This document shows, piece after piece, positions 60,189 to 64,000 of a DNA stretch of 64,000 nt. The notes beneath the pieces were generated by a model. It saw only the letters and a list, made by a program, of their open reading frames with translations. It searched no databases and was not told where the DNA came from. Origin of the DNA: Mycetocola sp. (lineage in GTDB: Bacteria; Actinomycetota; Actinomycetes; Actinomycetales; Microbacteriaceae); contig NZ_JAODMP010000072.1 in the NCBI RefSeq assembly GCF_025464835.1, positions 1 through 64,000 of the forward strand, given 5' to 3'. The position numbers and the translations under genes are program-made. How positions within the stretch are numbered: position 1 is the first letter of the stretch; the number at the start of each line of letters is the position of its first letter.

Positions 60189-61049
60189 TCACTTGAGCAG
60201 GCGGGAGAGCACCCGGTCAGCGAGCGGCTTGCCGCCCGTCTGGCAGGTGGGGCAGTACTGGAACGTCGAATCGGTGTAGATCACCTGGCGCACCATGTCA
60301 CCGCACACCGGGCACGGTTCTCCGGTGCGCCCGTGGACCTGAAGCCCCGATTTTTTCTCCTTCTTGAGCTCTGACGCGGCGAGGCCGTCGGCGCGGGCGA
60401 TCGCGTCGGCAAGGGTGAACTGCAGCGCTTCGAATAGCCGCGATGCGTCCTCGTCGCTCATCGCGGCGGGTTTGAACGGCGACATCCGTGCGGTGTGCAG
60501 GATCTCGTCCGAGTAGGCGTTGCCGATTCCGGCGATGAGCGACTGATTACGCAACACACCCTTGATCTGGGAACGTCCTGCCGACTTCAGGATGTCGAGG
60601 AACACTGTTTCGGTGAAATCGGGCGCGAGAGGATCGGGGCCGAGCCGGGCGATGCCTGGCACCTCGGCGGGGTCACGGACGAGGTAGACGGCGAGGCTCT
60701 TCTTGGTGCCCGCTTCGGTGATGTCGAAACCGGAGCCGTCGTCGAGTACCAGCCGGGCGGCGAGGGCAGTGCGACCCGGTTTGCCTGCCGGTGTCGGCGC
60801 CTCGTTCCGCCAGCGGATCCAGCCGGCTCTCGCGAGATGGAGGATGACATGCAGGTCCTCCACGACGAGGTCGAGGAACTTGCCGTGCCGTGTCACCCCG
60901 CGGATGATCCCTCCGTTCACGGCGCTCACCGGCGGATCGAAGGTCTTGAGCGCGGCGAACGAGACCATGTCCAGCCGATCGACCCTCCGCCCGGTCAGGC
61001 GCGCGCCCAGATCGGTCACAAGCGCGTGGACCTCGGGAAGCTCTGGCAC
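60189..61049 (-). CDS. Fpg/Nei-family DNA glycosylase
   Basis: PELPEVHALVTDLGARLTGR; QSLIAGIGNAYSDEIL; C-terminal zinc finger CPVCGDMVRQVIYTDSTFQYCPTCQ. Confidence 0.95.
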   Translation of the reverse strand: MPELPEVHALVTDLGARLTGRRVDRLDMVSFAALKTFDPPVSAVNGGIIRGVTRHGKFLDLVVEDLHVILHLARAGWIRWRNEAPTPAGKPGRTALAARLVLDDGSGFDITEAGTKKSLAVYLVRDPAEVPGIARLGPDPLAPDFTETVFLDILKSAGRSQIKGVLRNQSLIAGIGNAYSDEILHTARMSPFKPAAMSDEDASRLFEALQFTLADAIARADGLAASELKKEKKSGLQVHGRTGEPCPVCGDMVRQVIYTDSTFQYCPTCQTGGKPLADRVLSRLLK

Positions 61050-61130
61050 GATCCCAGTCTCCGTCAGTCCACCGACATTCGTCCAGTGGTGCTCTCGCTA
61101 GGCTGGGAGAACGAAATCAGAAGGAGCTCG

Positions 61131-61553
61131 ATGTTCGAATGGATCTGGGGCATCGCCATCGTCGCGATGCTCGTCGTCGTGATTGCCCTGTTCGGTCGTC
61201 GGATCAAAGGCGCCTTCTCGCCGGCGGCCTCCGCGCGGTTCGACACGACAGAGATTCCGCCTGACGACCCGGAGACCCGGGAGTTCATCGTGCGCGATGA
61301 CCAGACCGGGTCACGGCTCCAATTCTTGACCCTGCACGAGCAGGGGCGGGTGGTGAACATCGTGGTGCCGCCCAAACACCTCCGAACCGGGGTCGAGGTC
61401 GACCTGTTCGAAGCGGCATTGCCATCGGCGCCGCAGGTGGTGCGGTGGACCTGGCCGCAGACGACGCCGGACGGTTACGCCGCCCTGCAGATCATCGCCA
61501 GGCGGATGCCGCACCTCGAGTTCGTGGACGCCAGCGGCAACCGCGTGCCCTGA
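61131..61553 (+). CDS. hypothetical membrane-anchored protein
   Basis: MFEWIWGIAIVAMLVVVIALFGRRIKGAFSP... one TM; AAGGAG RBS. Confidence 0.75.
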   Translation: MFEWIWGIAIVAMLVVVIALFGRRIKGAFSPAASARFDTTEIPPDDPETREFIVRDDQTGSRLQFLTLHEQGRVVNIVVPPKHLRTGVEVDLFEAALPSAPQVVRWTWPQTTPDGYAALQIIARRMPHLEFVDASGNRVP

Positions 61554-61608
61554 GCAGCAACGTCAGCGGCAGCGTACGGGCGCCCGCCCTTGTCGCCGCT
61601 GCCGGCGC

Positions 61609-61776
61609 TCAGCCGCACCAGTACGCCGAGATCTCATCGACGGCAAGCGGTGTGTCACAGCGCCAGCACGACTCCAGCGACGTGTCCACAAGCGCCCCGC
61701 AAACCTCGCACACCCGGTTGAGCCAGCAGACCGGCTCGCCCGGGAACTCCTGTTCCTCCCTGTCGGCGTCGGCCAT
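61609..61776 (-). CDS. 55-aa CxxC zinc-ribbon-like small protein
   Basis: MADADREEQEFPGEPVCWLNRVCEVCGALVDTSLESCWRCDTPLAVDEISAYWCG. Confidence 0.65.
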   Translation of the reverse strand: MADADREEQEFPGEPVCWLNRVCEVCGALVDTSLESCWRCDTPLAVDEISAYWCG

Positions 61777-61777
61777 G

Positions 61778-62203
61778 TCAGGAGGGGGAGTCGAGTGAAC
61801 CCTCGGCCTCGGCACGGGGGTGCCTCACGAGGTTCCGCAGCACTTCGATGTCGACGTCGTCGAGTCGTTCGATGTAGGCACATCCTTTGCCAAGGGTGTG
61901 TTTGCCGAGAACGGAGAGGAGCTCCTCGCTGCGGGCGTCGCCCTGCAGACCGTAGAGGGTCAGCGCGGTCTTCCTCGGCGCGAACCCGACCTTCATCGAG
62001 TCTCCCTCACGCCCGCTGGCGTAGCGGTAATGGAAACTGCCGAAGCCGATCATCGTCGGCCCCCACCGTCTCGGGGGCTCGCCGGTCGCATCGCCCATCA
62101 GGCAGAGCAGGCGGGCAGCGTCCTCGCGTTCGCGTGCGTCCTCGATCGCGTCGATGAGCGCATGCGGATCCTCGTCGTTCTGCTGTGTCTTCGGAGCTGC
62201 CAT
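61778..62203 (-). CDS. DUF1801-like protein
   Basis: ARLLCLMGDATGEPPRRWGPTMIGFGSFHYRYASGREGDSMKVGFAPRKTALTLYG. Confidence 0.85.
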   Translation of the reverse strand: MAAPKTQQNDEDPHALIDAIEDAREREDAARLLCLMGDATGEPPRRWGPTMIGFGSFHYRYASGREGDSMKVGFAPRKTALTLYGLQGDARSEELLSVLGKHTLGKGCAYIERLDDVDIEVLRNLVRHPRAEAEGSLDSPS

Positions 62204-62270
62204 GCCTCATCGTGGCACCGGCGGGTGCCGGTGGTCAACGGCGCCTCCCGCGCTGTTGAGCAAAAACGGC

Positions 62271-63536
62271 TCAGCCGCCGAACAGGGCGGATGCCACCGT
62301 GAAGATGCCGAGCCCGGCCAGCGCGCCGACGACCGTGCCGTTGATGCGGATGAACTGGAGGTCCTTGCCGACCTGCAGCTCGATCTTGTCGCTCGTTTCC
62401 TCAGGGTCCCAGTTTTCGATCGTTTCGGTGATGACGCTCGCGATCTCGTGCCGGTGGTTGCCGACCAGCGACACCGCTGCATCCGTCACCCAGTCGTCGA
62501 CCTTGCCGGCAAGACGGACGTCGCGTCCGAGGCGCTCACCGACGTCGACGAGGGTCGCAGCGAGCTGCTGACGGAGACCGCTCGAAGGGTTCTCCAGCGA
62601 AACGATGAGCGCCTCTCGTGTCGTGTGCCAGGCGCGACCCGCGAGATCACGCACGCGAGGACTGTCGAAGACCTCGGACTTGGCGCGCTCGAGCGCCTCG
62701 ATGGTCTCTGGGTCTTCCTGAAGCTTGCGGGCAAGCTCCGAGAGGTAGGTGTCCATGGCGACGCGGGCCGGATGCCGGGGGTTCGACCGCGCGCGACGCA
62801 CGAAGTCGACGGTCTCGCGGTAGATCCGCTCGTCGACGAGCCTGTCGACGAAGGACGGCACCCAGGTGGGCAGGCGGGCGGAGACCAGCTTGAAGAACAT
62901 CTCCGGATTCGCCGTCATCCATTCATCCAGTCCGTCGAGCAGCAGGTTCACAGCACTGTGGTGTCCGCCGTCGGCGATGAGGCGTTCGCCCCAGGCGCCG
63001 ACGTGTTCACTCCAGCCGGGCTCGATGAGGTGGGTCCTGGTGATCTGTTCGACCACATCCTGGACGTTCTCGTCGTCGAGCAGTTCGAGCATGCCCCTCC
63101 CGGCTGCTGCGGCGTCGTCAGCGACCCTGGCGGCGTTCTCAGGCCGTGCCAGCCAGGCACCGACGGTGCGGCCGAGGCCAATCGACTCGAGCTTCTGCCG
63201 CACGACAGCGGCAGAGAGGAAGTTCTGTTCGACGAACTCTCCGAGCGTCGCGCCGATCTCGTCTTTCCGTCTGGGGATGATCGCCGTGTGCGGAATCTTG
63301 AGGCCAAGCGGATGCCGGAACAGAGCGGTAACGGCGAACCAGTCGGCGATCGCCCCGACCATGCCGCCCTCGCTCGCGGCCCTCACCCAGGCAAGCCACG
63401 GGATCTCGTCCTGGAGAGCGAACGAGACGCAAAAGATGACGGCCATCAATCCGAGCAGCGCGGTCGCGGTCCGCTTCATCCGGGTCAGGGCGACGCGTCG
63501 TTCGGCATCCGCCGGGCTGTCGATCAGAATCGTCAT
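62271..63536 (-). CDS. DUF445-family membrane protein
   Basis: RAASEGGMVGAIADWFAVTALFRHPLGLKIPHTAIIPRRKDEIGATLGEFVEQNFL. Confidence 0.95.
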   Translation of the reverse strand: MTILIDSPADAERRVALTRMKRTATALLGLMAVIFCVSFALQDEIPWLAWVRAASEGGMVGAIADWFAVTALFRHPLGLKIPHTAIIPRRKDEIGATLGEFVEQNFLSAAVVRQKLESIGLGRTVGAWLARPENAARVADDAAAAGRGMLELLDDENVQDVVEQITRTHLIEPGWSEHVGAWGERLIADGGHHSAVNLLLDGLDEWMTANPEMFFKLVSARLPTWVPSFVDRLVDERIYRETVDFVRRARSNPRHPARVAMDTYLSELARKLQEDPETIEALERAKSEVFDSPRVRDLAGRAWHTTREALIVSLENPSSGLRQQLAATLVDVGERLGRDVRLAGKVDDWVTDAAVSLVGNHRHEIASVITETIENWDPEETSDKIELQVGKDLQFIRINGTVVGALAGLGIFTVASALFGG

Positions 63537-63566
63537 CCGCCCATCGTATGTCGGCGCCCGGGGAGG

Positions 63567-63888
63567 TCAGACGGGGGTTGCGGTCAGTCGGGGTTCCCTC
63601 GTGCGTCGTCGTGCGATCCGCTGTCGGCATCGCGTCCTGGGGGAGTGGCGGGCGCGGCGGCACGCCCTGCTGGGGAGCCCGGTCGGCCCGAGAGGTGCGC
63701 CGGGAGAGCGCTTTCGCCGCACCAGCCAGACGACCAGGATCGCGAGCAGGCCGAGCGGAAGAAGCCACGGCAGCAGAACACCGAAGACGACCAGCAAACC
63801 GCCGAAGAAGGCGGTCATGGACTGGAATCCGACCACCACACCGCCCCAGAAGTCACCGGGAGCGGCACCCGCCACCTCGCCGGGTGTG
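63567..63888 (-). pseudogene. C-terminal part of a DUF4349-like membrane protein, reading frame possibly interrupted
   Basis: EVAGAAPGDFWGGVVVGFQSMTAFFGGLLVVFGVLLPWLLPLGLLAILVVWLVRRKR; upstream sequence to the window edge is in another frame (SVEGSRNGSAHLVLLVPSEVLDDTTPD). Confidence 0.35.
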
Positions 63889-64000
63889 GTGCTTGAGGTC
63901 AGGGGTCGTATCGTCGAGGACTTCGGAGGGAACCAGGAGCACGAGGTGGGCGGATCCGTTGCGCGAACCCTCGACCGAGAAATCGTGGCTGTTCTGACAA

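Overview
This is a high-GC actinobacterial chromosomal segment. Gene content and order (pst-ppk1-mshD-glnR, carD-ispDF-cysS-rlmB, galU-rimJ-glpR-like) fit Microbacteriaceae; that assignment is inferred from protein resemblance, not from a search. Most of the window is core housekeeping: phosphate uptake and polyphosphate (pstSCAB, phoU, senX3/regX3-like pair, ppk1, ppk2), redox (mshD, msrB, DsbA-like), chaperone (groEL with CIRCE), SigK/RskA, serC, DtxR-family regulator, NlpC/P60 peptidase, mscL, galU, and four tRNAs (Lys-UUU, Thr-UGU, Arg-CCU, Ala-CGC). I saw no rRNA, CRISPR array, intact IS element or prophage. The items most worth a second look are: (1) a 1250-aa DUF4011/SF1-helicase-like protein with a degenerate Walker A, degenerate DEAD-type motif and eroded MTES_1575-like nuclease tail, paired with a 75-aa small protein (50969-54978); (2) two possible structured-RNA or attenuator regions (3926-4004 and about 49083-49243) plus a long inverted repeat at 3717-3816; (3) a scar of three truncated genes next to tRNA-Lys (547-1228); (4) tandem CIRCE-like operators before groEL; (5) a GlpR/SepX-like divisome candidate next to galU/rimJ with no glp/moeA between them. 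All functional calls were made by reading the sequence, with no database search.
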